Of a stretch of 64,000 nucleotides of DNA, positions 33,450-42,575 are shown one piece after another (within the stretch, counting starts at the first letter, position 1; each line of letters begins with the position of its first letter). This stretch comes from G963662655 sp963665015 (GTDB lineage Bacteria; Cloacimonadota; Cloacimonadia; Cloacimonadales; JAIOQZ01), in assembly GCA_963665015.2 (NCBI GenBank), contig CAXXSY010000004.1, positions 2,418,001 to 2,482,000 on the forward strand, written 5' to 3'. Below the pieces are notes generated by a model. That model saw only the letters and a program-made list of their open reading frames with translations, was not told the origin of the DNA and ran no database searches. A program made the position numbers and the translations under genes.

Positions 33450-36400
33450 TCAGAAGTCTTGTTCCGAGTCGCCGTCCATCGGCAGGATGATTTCGATATC
33501 CTGGTTTCCATATTTGTTGTTCGAACCGCCTCCGGAAGGCTTGGGGAGTGCCTTTTTCTTAGCCTGATTCGGAAGCTGTTGCGGACGATCGTCGAAGCGC
33601 TTGCTGCCGCCGCCGATGCCCGTGGAGTTGGTCAGTTTGAATTCCTGAACCATCGAGCGAAGTTCCGACGACTGCGAATTGAGCTCCTCCGCCGCGCTTG
33701 CCGATTCCTCGGCGTTCGCCGCGTTCGCCTGCGTCACCTTGTTCAGCTCGCCGACCGCCGTATTGATCTGCTTGATTCCCTCCGACTGCTCGTCGGACGA
33801 AACCGATATCTCCTTCACGATGTTGTTCACCTTCGTGAAGCTCGTCTGGATATCCTCGAACGACTTCGTCACTTCTTCCACGATCTTCGCGCCGTCTTCG
33901 GAGTTCTTCAGCGAGGACTCGATCAGTTCGTCCGTGTTCTTCGCCGCTTCCGCGCTACGAAGCGCAAGGTTCTTCACCTCTTCCGCGACCACCGCGAATC
34001 CCTTGCCCGCCTCGCCGGCGTGCGCGGCTTCCACCGCGGCGTTCAGCGCCAGCAGGTTCGTCTGGAACGCGATATCGTTGATCGTCTTGATGATGTTGCT
34101 GGTTTCCTTCGCCGATTTCGTGATCGTGCCCATCGCGCTGTTCATGCGGGTCATCGCTGAGTTACCCGTCATCACGTGTTTCAGCGACTGCTCGGACAGC
34201 GTCATGCCCTGTTTCGCGTTGTCGGCGTTGTTCAGGGTCAGGGAGTTCATCTCCTCGAGGCTCGAGGCGATCTCCTCCAGCGAGCTGGCCTGCTCGGACG
34301 AGCCGGATGCCAGCGCCTGACTGCCGTTGGATATCTCTCCCGATGCCGAAGATATCTGCTGCACCGCGCGATCGACTTGGATCAGCGCGTCTTCGAGGTT
34401 GTCACCCGCGTTGTTGATGTTCTGCTTGAATTCGTTCAGATCGCCCTTGTAGTTGCCTTTGACGCGCGCGGTCATATTCTTGTTCGCCAGCTCTCGCATG
34501 ACGTTCATCGATTCCCTGATCGGGTTGACGACCGCATCCATCAGCTTGTTGATGCCCTGCACCAAGTCCTTGTATGCGCCGTTATGATTATCAGCCTTGG
34601 CACGCGTCTGAAGCCTGCCATCCGTCGCCGATACAACAAGTTCACGGGCGTCATCGATCAACCTGCCAAGCGCGTTTTTCACCTCTTCGAGGTTCCGGTT
34701 GATCGCCTCAAAATTCTCGCCGGTCTGCTTCGTATCCGCATCCGTTGAAGCGATCGTAGTTTCGAAGTTCATATTACCCTGCGCAAGGAGCTCCAGGCGT
34801 TCCAGCACCTTCTCGACTTCAACTTTCTGATAGTCGTTGACCTTCTCGGTGAGACGTTGCGCAGTCTTGATCTTGGTAAGGTCCATCACAACCTCGAGCG
34901 CACCGATGATCTGCCCATCGCGGTCGCGAACCGGCATACCGCGATACTCGATGTCGAGCTCGTGTCCACCCGGACGCGCGTGGGTTTCGCTTATATTAGC
35001 TACACCCGATTTCATACATTTTCTAAGCGCGCAGTTTTCCGACTGGCAATCGCCTGTCTTGAACTGGTCGTAGCACTTCAATCCGACAAGATTCTGCTGG
35101 GTTTTCCCAATCACATCCGCGCCACTCTTGTTCATGAACTGAATGTTGTATTCTTTATCGATAACCATGAACGGCGTCGGCGACAGATCGATCAGCGTGA
35201 TAATCGAATCGATGATCTGGTTGATACCCGCAACCATCGTCCCGTACTCGCCGTTGTGTTTCTTCGCGTCCGCACGGACCAGCAACTGACCCTTGACGCC
35301 GGCATCAATAAGATTGTCAACATCGCCGAGAAGCGAATTGAGAGCGCTGACACACTGGTTCAAGCTGTTCTTGATTCGATTGAAATCGCCGTGGTAAGTA
35401 TCGGTGATCTCAGGCGGTATCTCACCCCTGGCAATGTTGTCGATGTAGTTGAGCGTCATTCCGATAGGCTTGTAGAAAGCCTCGATCAGGTTGTTGAGAC
35501 CCTCAACCGATTCCTTGAAATCAATGCTGATGCTCGATACATCGAACCTCTCTTTCAGATTCCCGTTGATCACGGCCTCAACCACACCCTGGATCTGAGT
35601 ATTGATGTTCCGTATTTGCTTTCCAATAGACCTGCCAACCCCAATTCCGATCAGAGTAAATATCACGCCCAGAACCAGCGAGGAGATCAGTATCGAGACC
35701 AGCATCTTCTTCACCGGAGCCAACGCTTCCGATGCGTAGGAACCGATTGCGAGAGACCAGGAGGTTCCTTCGATCGGGGCAAATCCCATGTAGCGAATCT
35801 GACCGTCGAGCGAGTACTTATCGGTACCCGTCTCGCCTTTAATCATACGTTCCAGTATGGCCGCATGTTCTTTGTATCTTGAATCCGAACGTGATTTCTC
35901 GAGATAGTTGTCCTGATTCAATACCAGATCGTGATTCCGGTGCGCCAGGAACGTTCCCTTGTTATCGACAATATAGGCATATCCCGATTCGCCGTAAGAG
36001 AGCTTGTTCGATACATCGGAAAAATACGTGCCGGGAAGACAACCCGTCAGCAGACCTTGTAATTGGTGATTTTTGTCATGAAGAGGAGTAGCCACGATAA
36101 ATACGACCTTGTTCGTCGTTCTACTCACAAGTGCGCCACTGATGAACGTCTTTCCCGTTATTGCTTCCTTGAAATATTGACGGTCGCTTACATTGAGCTG
36201 ACTTCCGTCGTGACACTTCGCATGACCGTTGAGATCGACAATCGACAAGTCCTGAAACTCCGTCTTGGCAACTTCATCAATCATTGCGGCCTTCTGAAGC
36301 TCCCAGTCTCCGGATTTCATAACATTGCGTTCGGCAATGGTTTCTAGTAGCTTCCCACCCATATCGACTTTTTCTTGGATCGCCGTCGCCCCGGTTTTCG

Positions 36401-36545
36401 CCAGTTCGGAAAGCGTCATCTCGAGTGCCTGGGTCATCGATTTCGAGGACGAGATATAGTTGATCACTCCCAGTATGATACAGATAGACAGTATTACACC
36501 CACGGTCAGTAGCAATACCTTGTTTCCAATTGTAAGACCCTTCAT
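33450..36545 (-). CDS. Methyl-accepting chemotaxis protein with Cache, HAMP, Cys-rich PAS domains (MCP 1)
   Basis: 1031 residues. Order: membrane helix (about 8-30), a double-Cache periplasmic sensor (about 35-275; DRQYFKEAITGK, YGESGYAYIVDNKGT), second helix (about 283-305), HAMP (305-358), one poly-HAMP-type unit (about 359-450), a PAS domain (452-560) with cysteines at 491, 500, 505 and 510, further HAMP-like helices, and the MCP signalling hairpin containing the conserved tip FQTNLLALNAAVEAAHAGEA and VVAEEVKNLALRSAEAA. It ends in a glycine-rich tail. A small extracellular ligand and perhaps redox or metal state (PAS cysteines) are the likely inputs. AAGGAG precedes the ATG. A dedicated cheW lies 53 bases upstream. 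Confidence 0.93.
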   Translation of the reverse strand: MKGLTIGNKVLLLTVGVILSICIILGVINYISSSKSMTQALEMTLSELAKTGATAIQEKVDMGGKLLETIAERNVMKSGDWELQKAAMIDEVAKTEFQDLSIVDLNGHAKCHDGSQLNVSDRQYFKEAITGKTFISGALVSRTTNKVVFIVATPLHDKNHQLQGLLTGCLPGTYFSDVSNKLSYGESGYAYIVDNKGTFLAHRNHDLVLNQDNYLEKSRSDSRYKEHAAILERMIKGETGTDKYSLDGQIRYMGFAPIEGTSWSLAIGSYASEALAPVKKMLVSILISSLVLGVIFTLIGIGVGRSIGKQIRNINTQIQGVVEAVINGNLKERFDVSSISIDFKESVEGLNNLIEAFYKPIGMTLNYIDNIARGEIPPEITDTYHGDFNRIKNSLNQCVSALNSLLGDVDNLIDAGVKGQLLVRADAKKHNGEYGTMVAGINQIIDSIITLIDLSPTPFMVIDKEYNIQFMNKSGADVIGKTQQNLVGLKCYDQFKTGDCQSENCALRKCMKSGVANISETHARPGGHELDIEYRGMPVRDRDGQIIGALEVVMDLTKIKTAQRLTEKVNDYQKVEVEKVLERLELLAQGNMNFETTIASTDADTKQTGENFEAINRNLEEVKNALGRLIDDARELVVSATDGRLQTRAKADNHNGAYKDLVQGINKLMDAVVNPIRESMNVMRELANKNMTARVKGNYKGDLNEFKQNINNAGDNLEDALIQVDRAVQQISSASGEISNGSQALASGSSEQASSLEEIASSLEEMNSLTLNNADNAKQGMTLSEQSLKHVMTGNSAMTRMNSAMGTITKSAKETSNIIKTINDIAFQTNLLALNAAVEAAHAGEAGKGFAVVAEEVKNLALRSAEAAKNTDELIESSLKNSEDGAKIVEEVTKSFEDIQTSFTKVNNIVKEISVSSDEQSEGIKQINTAVGELNKVTQANAANAEESASAAEELNSQSSELRSMVQEFKLTNSTGIGGGSKRFDDRPQQLPNQAKKKALPKPSGGGSNNKYGNQDIEIILPMDGDSEQDF

Positions 36546-36598
36546 TCATTCTCCTTGATTGCCTTTGTGTTTTGTGATAGCGCTGGATTACGTGTCAT

Positions 36599-37096
36599 TC
36601 ATTGATCCCGATTCGATTGCAAATCGTGCATCTCATTCAATTCCTTGCGGGAGAGTATCTTTCCCGAGTCGAGGAGTGTAACAACCTTATCCTTCAACTT
36701 CGCCATGCCCTCGATGTAGTCGTTGTCGATACTGGAACTCATTACCGGCAACTTATCGATGAACTCATCATGAATATCGATTACCTCCAGAACATTATCG
36801 ACAATCATCCCCATGATCAGCTCCTGGTTCTGGAGCGGAATCTTGATAACGATGATACTGGTTCGATCGTCATACGCACGTTCCGGAAGACCGAGACGAA
36901 GGCGTAAATCCATGACGGGAGTGATTTTACCGCTCCGATTGAATACTCCCTTTATATAGAAAGGAGTATGCGGAATCGGAGTAATCTCGGGAATAGCAAT
37001 AATCTGAACGATGTTTTCGACGTTGACGCCGTAGGATTGACCCTGAAGAAAGAACGATAGATACTTGATACTTTCTGTGGCAACACTACTTTCCAT
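36599..37096 (-). CDS. cheW: CheW chemotaxis adaptor, copy 1
   Basis: 165 residues, a single CheW domain: YLSFFLQGQSYGVNVENIVQ at the start, IIAIPEITPIPHTPFYIKGV, NRSGKITPVMDLRLRLGLP and MGMIVDNVLEVIDI are the usual CheW strings. It links receptors to the CheA kinase in the cytoplasm. AGGAGG lies just before the ATG. It is 53 bases upstream of MCP 1, in the same order and spacing as the second cheW-MCP pair, and about three quarters identical to that CheW, consistent with duplication of the pair. Confidence 0.93.
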   Translation of the reverse strand: MESSVATESIKYLSFFLQGQSYGVNVENIVQIIAIPEITPIPHTPFYIKGVFNRSGKITPVMDLRLRLGLPERAYDDRTSIIVIKIPLQNQELIMGMIVDNVLEVIDIHDEFIDKLPVMSSSIDNDYIEGMAKLKDKVVTLLDSGKILSRKELNEMHDLQSNRDQ

Positions 37097-37402
37097 TTCA
37101 CCTCCTGATACAATAACTTCATTTCCTTCGGTCGGCTATTAATTAACCCTATCACGGATTCAGACGTTCACTTGCGCAGGTTGATGATTCATCTTGAAAC
37201 CCGAATGTCATCTACGCAACAAAGCGCACAATTAAGATAATGAATATCTTCTGTGCGCCAACAGAAAAAAAATTTTATATTCATTTTTAATATTACGTGT
37301 GGGAGACTGCCGCCCGGTGACATCAACATAAGTACTCAACCGTGAACATGAAAAAAACCGCCACACCGAAGCGTGGCGGTTGATATACCGTTTGTTATTC
37401 GA
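37097..37402. other. 306-base AT-rich gap upstream of cheW 1, ending in the MCP 2 terminator
   Basis: Probable promoter region of cheW 1/MCP 1. It is distinctly AT-rich around 37265-37295 and holds the terminator of MCP 2 near its right end. No gene or repeat family of the kinds seen elsewhere was found in it. Confidence 0.5.
37356..37381 (-). terminator. Terminator of the second MCP gene
   Basis: AACCGCCAC (37356-37364) pairs with GTGGCGGTT (37373-37381); the minus-strand stem is followed by a run of U residues. The stem and the bases after it match the terminator at 33403-33428 closely. Confidence 0.88.
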
Positions 37403-40369
37403 TCAGAAGTCTTGTTCCGAATCGTCGTCCATCGGCAGGATGATTTCGATATCCTGATTCCCATATTTATTGCTCATACCGCTTCCCGAAGGCTTGGGAA
37501 GCGACTTCTTCATCCCCTGGCCCGGAAGCTGTTGCGGACGATCGTCGAAGCGCTTGCTGCCGCCGATGCCCGTGGAGTTGGTCAGTCTGAATTCCTGAAC
37601 CATCGAGCGAAGTTCCGACGACTGCGAATTGAGCTCCTCCGCCGCGCTTGCCGATTCCTCGGCGTTCGCCGCGTTCGCCTGCGTCACCTTGTTCAGCTCG
37701 CCGACCGCCGTATTGATCTGCTTGATTCCCTCCGACTGCTCGTCGGACGAAACCGATATCTCCTTCACGATGTTGTTCACCTTCGTGAAGCTTGTCTGGA
37801 TGTCCTCGAACGACTTCGTCACTTCCTCAACGATCTTCGCGCCGTCTTCGGAGTTCTTCAGCGAAGACTCGATCAGTTCGTCCGTGTTCTTCGCCGCTTC
37901 CGCGCTACGAAGCGCAAGGTTCTTCACCTCTTCCGCGACCACCGCGAATCCCTTGCCCGCCTCGCCGGCGTGCGCGGCTTCCACCGCGGCGTTCAGCGCC
38001 AGCAGGTTCGTCTGGAACGCGATATCGTTGATCGTCTTGATGATGTTGCTGGTTTCCTTCGCCGATTTCGTGATCGTGTCCATCGCGCTGTTCATGCGTG
38101 TCATCGCCGAGTTACCCGTCATCACGTGCTTGAGCGATTGCTCGGACAGCGTCATGCCCTGCTTCGCGTTGTCGGCGTTGTTCAGGGTCAGCGAGTTCAT
38201 CTCCTCGAGGCTCGAGGCGATCTCCTCCAGTGAGCTGGCCTGCTCGGACGAGCCGGACGCCAGCGACTGGCTGCCGTTGGATATCTCTCCCGACGCCGAG
38301 GATATCTGCTGCACCGCGCGATCGACCTGGATCAGCGCGTCTTCGAGGTTGTCACCCGCGTTGTTGATGTTCTGCTTGAATTCGTTCAGATCGCCCTTGT
38401 AGTTGCCTTTGACGCGCGCGGTCATATTCTTGTTCGCCAGCTCTCGCATGACGTTCATCGATTCCTGGATCGGATCAACGATCGCGGTCATCAGCTTGTT
38501 GATGCCGCCGATCAACTCTCTCCAGGAGTTCTTGAATTTCTTTTCCTCGCCACGGACGCTCAACCGTCCGTCCGCAGCCGACTGAATCAGCGTACCCGTC
38601 TCCTTGAGGAGGTTGTTCATGATGGTGATCAACTGGTTCAGGTTGCTGATGATGACGTTGAAGTCGCCCTCGTACTTGTCTTTGATCAATGGCGGAATGT
38701 CACCGTCGGAGATTCTCTGGATGTAGTCGGACGTGAGATTGATAGGCTTTACGAAGGCCACGATCAGATCGTTGATGCCACCGACCAGATCCTTCCACGA
38801 GTTCTCGAACTTGTCCGCCTTGCCGCGAACGTCCAGCTTCCCGTTTTCGATCGCCTTGATCAGCGTGTTGGTCTCGCCAAGCAGACCATTGATGTTGTTG
38901 ATACACAGGTTCACGCTTTCCTTGATGGTGTTGAAATCGCCCTTGTATTCTTCTTTGATGAGCGGCGGCATATCGCCCACCGAGATGCGCTGAATGAGGT
39001 CCGTCGTCGTATTGATCGGTTTCACGAATGCTTCGACGAGGTTGTTGATCCCCTGGATCATATCCTTCCAGGAATTCTGGAAATTCTGGACGTTTCCTCG
39101 TTCTTTCAGGTTACCGTTCGTGGCGGCGTTGATCAATTTGTTCGTTTCGCCAAGCAGCCCGTTGATAATCCGGATCAGGTTGTTGACGCTGTTTTTCATT
39201 TTGTTGAAATCGCCGTGGTATGTCTCGGTAATCTCCTGAGGAATTTCACCCTTGGCGATGTCATCCATATTCTCGAGGATTACCAGGATCGGTTTGTAGA
39301 ATGCTTCGATCAGGTCGTTGATTCCATTCACGGAATTCTTGAAATCCACTCCGACGGTCATCGCGTCGAGTCGTTCATTAAGTTGTCCCCGAATCACCGA
39401 GTCGATAACACCCTGAATCTGGGTGTTCACATTACGTATCTGCGTTCCGATCGAACGACCCAGGAAAATGCCGATCAGTGTGAAAATCACGCCGAGAACA
39501 AGCGCGGTGACGATGATGGTGATCAACATCTGATGGACAGGAGCCAGAGCCTCCGAGGCGTAAGAACCCATCGCGATCGCCCAGGTGGTTCCTTCGATCG
39601 GCGAGAAGCCCATGTACCGGATATCGCCCTCGTATGGATAATTACCGGTACCGACCTTGCCCTGGATCATCTGCATGATAACACCCGCAAGTTCCTTGTA
39701 TGACGGATCCTTTTTCGCTTCCTCAATGAAATTGGTCTGATTGAGGATCAAATCCTTGTTTTTATGCCCGATCACGGTACCTTTGGAATCGACCACGAAA
39801 GAATAGCCCATCTCTCCGTAGGAAAGGCTGTTCGTTATTCCGGTCAAGAAGGTTCCGGGGAGTCTTCCAATCAGAACACCCTGTATCTGATTCTCCTTAT
39901 TTCGAAGGGGTGTCGCAACGACAAACACAACCTCATTCGTGACCCTGCTCACGATCGCATCGCTGATAACAGTCTTTCCATTTAATGCATCCTTGAAATA
40001 CTGACGATCGTTTAAATTGAGTTGTTTACCATCGGGATATTGGGCATTACCGGAACGATCAATAACAGCCATACCGATAAACTGCGTATCTTCGATTTCA
40101 TCGATCATCGCCGCTTTCTGCTGCTCCCATTCCCAGGACCTCATGACGTGGCGACCGGCGATGGTTTCGAGTTGCTTCTCGACAACCTTGATCTCGGCCG
40201 TAAGTGTCTTCGATCCGGTACTTGCGAGCTCGACAAGTGTCAGATTCAATGCGTCGATCAACGATTTGGACGATGACCTGTAATTGATTCCCCCGAGTAT
40301 GATACAGATCGCAAGCACGATTCCGACAACCAGTATCAACACCTTGCTGCCTATTGATAGACCTTTCAT
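37403..40369 (-). CDS. Methyl-accepting chemotaxis protein with poly-HAMP array (MCP 2)
   Basis: 988 residues. Order: helix (8-30), double-Cache sensor (about 35-275), second helix (282-305), HAMP (305-358), then three tandem units of about 92 residues (359-450, 451-543, 544-636), each with the theme GEIPQEITETYHGDF ... NGLLGETNKLI ... GNLKERG ... NSWKDMIQGIN ... AFVKPIN, i.e. chained HAMP-like pairs. The signalling hairpin (about 690-930) is nearly identical to that of MCP 1 and carries FQTNLLALNAAVEAAHAGEA. Poly-HAMP chains pass signals along soluble receptors and may tune output sign. The sensor half is clearly related to MCP 1 but much more diverged than the signalling half. A cheW lies 48 bases upstream. 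Confidence 0.93.
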   Translation of the reverse strand: MKGLSIGSKVLILVVGIVLAICIILGGINYRSSSKSLIDALNLTLVELASTGSKTLTAEIKVVEKQLETIAGRHVMRSWEWEQQKAAMIDEIEDTQFIGMAVIDRSGNAQYPDGKQLNLNDRQYFKDALNGKTVISDAIVSRVTNEVVFVVATPLRNKENQIQGVLIGRLPGTFLTGITNSLSYGEMGYSFVVDSKGTVIGHKNKDLILNQTNFIEEAKKDPSYKELAGVIMQMIQGKVGTGNYPYEGDIRYMGFSPIEGTTWAIAMGSYASEALAPVHQMLITIIVTALVLGVIFTLIGIFLGRSIGTQIRNVNTQIQGVIDSVIRGQLNERLDAMTVGVDFKNSVNGINDLIEAFYKPILVILENMDDIAKGEIPQEITETYHGDFNKMKNSVNNLIRIINGLLGETNKLINAATNGNLKERGNVQNFQNSWKDMIQGINNLVEAFVKPINTTTDLIQRISVGDMPPLIKEEYKGDFNTIKESVNLCINNINGLLGETNTLIKAIENGKLDVRGKADKFENSWKDLVGGINDLIVAFVKPINLTSDYIQRISDGDIPPLIKDKYEGDFNVIISNLNQLITIMNNLLKETGTLIQSAADGRLSVRGEEKKFKNSWRELIGGINKLMTAIVDPIQESMNVMRELANKNMTARVKGNYKGDLNEFKQNINNAGDNLEDALIQVDRAVQQISSASGEISNGSQSLASGSSEQASSLEEIASSLEEMNSLTLNNADNAKQGMTLSEQSLKHVMTGNSAMTRMNSAMDTITKSAKETSNIIKTINDIAFQTNLLALNAAVEAAHAGEAGKGFAVVAEEVKNLALRSAEAAKNTDELIESSLKNSEDGAKIVEEVTKSFEDIQTSFTKVNNIVKEISVSSDEQSEGIKQINTAVGELNKVTQANAANAEESASAAEELNSQSSELRSMVQEFRLTNSTGIGGSKRFDDRPQQLPGQGMKKSLPKPSGSGMSNKYGNQDIEIILPMDDDSEQDF

Positions 40370-40417
40370 GTACTACTCCTTGATAATGTTTCCTGCATGT
40401 AAGCCTGTTACCCAGTG

Positions 40418-40909
40418 TTAATTTTTATTCTGAAGATTCTGCATCTCGCGCAGTTCTTCCTTTGACATGATCCGAGCCGAATCGAGAAGCGTGATGACCT
40501 TACCCTTTATCTTTGCCAGACCTTCAATATAGCTATTGTCGATATTTGAACCCATTGTGGGCAGTTCGTCGATATGCTCATCGTTGATATCGATAACCTC
40601 GATGACATTATCGACAATCATGCCGATGATCAACTCACTGTCGCGCACTGGCACCTTGACAACGATAATACTGGTTCGATCGTCGTACGTGCGCGCCGGA
40701 AGACCGAGACGGAGACGCAAATCCATCACGGGCGTGATCCTGCCCATGCGATTGATTACCCCCTTGATATAGGTAGGTGTCTGTGGGATAGGGGTTATCT
40801 CGGGTATAGCGATAATCTGCACAATATTATCGACATTGACACCATAAGGTTGCCCCTGCAGAAAGAACGATAGGTACTTGTTGCTGTTCTTCGAAATACT
40901 ACTCTCCAT
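40418..40909 (-). CDS. cheW: CheW chemotaxis adaptor, copy 2
   Basis: 163 residues with the same CheW strings as copy 1 (YLSFFLQGQPYGVNVDNIVQ; VMDLRLRLGLPARTYDDRTS; IGMIVDNVIEVIDI). The ATG at 40909 is chosen because AGGAGG ends four bases before it and the longer frame upstream lacks CheW character. It forms a pair with MCP 2 (48-base gap) that mirrors the cheW 1/MCP 1 pair. Whether each CheW serves only its adjoining receptor cannot be told. Confidence 0.93.
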   Translation of the reverse strand: MESSISKNSNKYLSFFLQGQPYGVNVDNIVQIIAIPEITPIPQTPTYIKGVINRMGRITPVMDLRLRLGLPARTYDDRTSIIVVKVPVRDSELIIGMIVDNVIEVIDINDEHIDELPTMGSNIDNSYIEGLAKIKGKVITLLDSARIMSKEELREMQNLQNKN

Positions 40910-41492
40910 GGAACCTCCTGACACTGGTTGATCACGGATCGAAATCACGATTTCGATTATCCCTTTGCATGTTTGTTCTGATATCGGCTTCTCTTCACAT
41001 ATATGTTTTTGAGTAAAAACCCTTACTCTATACATAATAATTAGGGTTCCGATTTAGGCAAAAAAAATGACGTAACCTTTTGTCCGCCAACAATTACATA
41101 TCGAATCAATAATTCGAAATATTGCTTTACGAAACCTTCATAATTTTAACCGTAAAACGATAATAAACCAGCCGGTATTTCCGCTTCAAAACTCGATAAA
41201 TTGGAAATATAGATGTGATGAACAGAAATCATGCACATAACAAAACTGAATACTCATTCAGCATCATATAAACTGCTGTATATCCGTATTTTCTCCCCGG
41301 AAATCCCCCTTTTTCAAATAATTGCAGTGAAAAAGGAAATGATTGACAATTCGGAATCCGGAAACGGATATTGCCGTATTGGTTATTTTCAGACGTGGTA
41401 TCCTGCGGTGTATTCAATATAACTGTCTGAGTCATGCGGCATTACGGACCTACTGATCAAAGGAAGACATGACCGCACAGAAAGGGGTCGCG
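40910..41492. other. 583-base AT-rich divergent intergenic region
   Basis: It separates cheW 2 (minus) from the BMP lipoprotein gene (plus) and must hold promoters for both. GAGTAA (41011-41016) pairs with TTACTC (41023-41028), and AACCCT (41018-41023) could instead pair with AGGGTT (41043-41048), an overlapping hairpin pair of the attenuator sort. Small open frames around 41231-41435 on both strands have no ribosome binding site or protein features, and I see no gene in them. None of the palindromic repeat families occurs here. Confidence 0.45.
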
Positions 41493-42575
41493 ATGAGAAC
41501 AAGTTCAATCCGTTTTTTCTTTCTCCTGCTGAGTATCCTGATTTTCCTCCTGGCATGCGGTAGAAGCAACGACCAGAGCAATGAGCCGCAAAACAAAAGA
41601 ATGAAGATCGGCCTGGCGCTGGGATATGCCGGCATCGGCGACATGGCGTTCAACGACATGCAGTATCGAGGCCTGATCCAGGCAAAGCACAAGTACCCGA
41701 TCGATGTCGTTTACAAGGTTCCCAAGCACGAAAGCGACGAGGAGCAAACGGACTGCATCCAGCAACTGGTCGATGAGAACTGCGATCTTATCTTCGCCTC
41801 GGGCATCTTCTCGATCAAAGGGCTGAATGACATCGCGCCCAAGCATCCCGACATCCGCTTCGTCCTTCTCGACAATCCCCTCAAAGGATACAAGAATGTC
41901 TCCTCCGTCATCTACACGCAGCACGAGGGGTCTTTCCTTGTCGGTTATTTAGCGGCTCGATTCTCGCGTACCGGCAGAATCGGCTTCATCGGGGGCGTTG
42001 ATATCCCGGTCATCAAGGCGTTCCTGCAAGGCTACAAAGAAGGCGCCGCCTACGCCGATACAGGCGTAATACTCGATGCGGAATTTTGCAGCAACGCGCC
42101 GGATTTCAGCGGATTCAACGATCCCGAGAAGGGATACCAACTGGCAAGCGCGATGTACGACCGCGGAATCGACGTGATCTACAACGTCGCCAGCGCAACC
42201 GGAAACGGGATCATCGCGGCAGCGAAAGACCGCGGCAAATACGTTATCGGCGTCGATTCCAATCAGGATACCATGGCAAAAGGATATGTCCTGACGAGCA
42301 TGATGAAGCGACTCGATCTCTCGATCACCGATATAGTAGGGAAATTTTTTGACAACGAACTAGTCGGCGATTCGATCTATGCCTATGGACTTAAGAACAA
42401 CGGCGTATCGCTTACCGACATGCAATACACCCGCGACCTGATCGGGGAAAAGACGATCGGGGAAATCGACCGGATCAAGCAGAAAATCATCAATGGCGAA
42501 ATCGTAGTAACCAACATCCACGAGGAATTTTTACAGGAATACCTGGATGGGAAAAGTCAAGAAACTGAAGAATAA
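41493..42575 (+). CDS. BMP/PnrA-family basic membrane lipoprotein (periplasmic binding protein)
   Basis: 360 residues. The signal peptide ends in a lipobox, IFLLACGRS, so it is lipid-anchored. The BMP fold shows MKIGLALGYAGIGDMAFNDM near the start, IFASGIFSIKGLNDIAPKHP, TQHEGSFLVGYLAARFSRTG, IGFIGGVDIPVIKAFLQGYK and YVIGVDSNQDTMAKGYVLTS. Characterised relatives bind purine nucleosides or riboflavin-like ligands for ABC importers. No ABC genes follow; a membrane hybrid kinase does, overlapping by 29 bases, so this protein more likely acts as a sensor ligand presenter. The ATG at 41493 follows AAAGGGG; an ATG at 41469 would add eight residues before the signal peptide. Confidence 0.88.
   Translation: MRTSSIRFFFLLLSILIFLLACGRSNDQSNEPQNKRMKIGLALGYAGIGDMAFNDMQYRGLIQAKHKYPIDVVYKVPKHESDEEQTDCIQQLVDENCDLIFASGIFSIKGLNDIAPKHPDIRFVLLDNPLKGYKNVSSVIYTQHEGSFLVGYLAARFSRTGRIGFIGGVDIPVIKAFLQGYKEGAAYADTGVILDAEFCSNAPDFSGFNDPEKGYQLASAMYDRGIDVIYNVASATGNGIIAAAKDRGKYVIGVDSNQDTMAKGYVLTSMMKRLDLSITDIVGKFFDNELVGDSIYAYGLKNNGVSLTDMQYTRDLIGEKTIGEIDRIKQKIINGEIVVTNIHEEFLQEYLDGKSQETEE

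Noticed and set aside
41231..41435. Small frames on both strands in the AT-rich gap before the BMP lipoprotein
   Set aside because: Overlapping, without a ribosome binding site or recognisable protein features; more likely promoter DNA.
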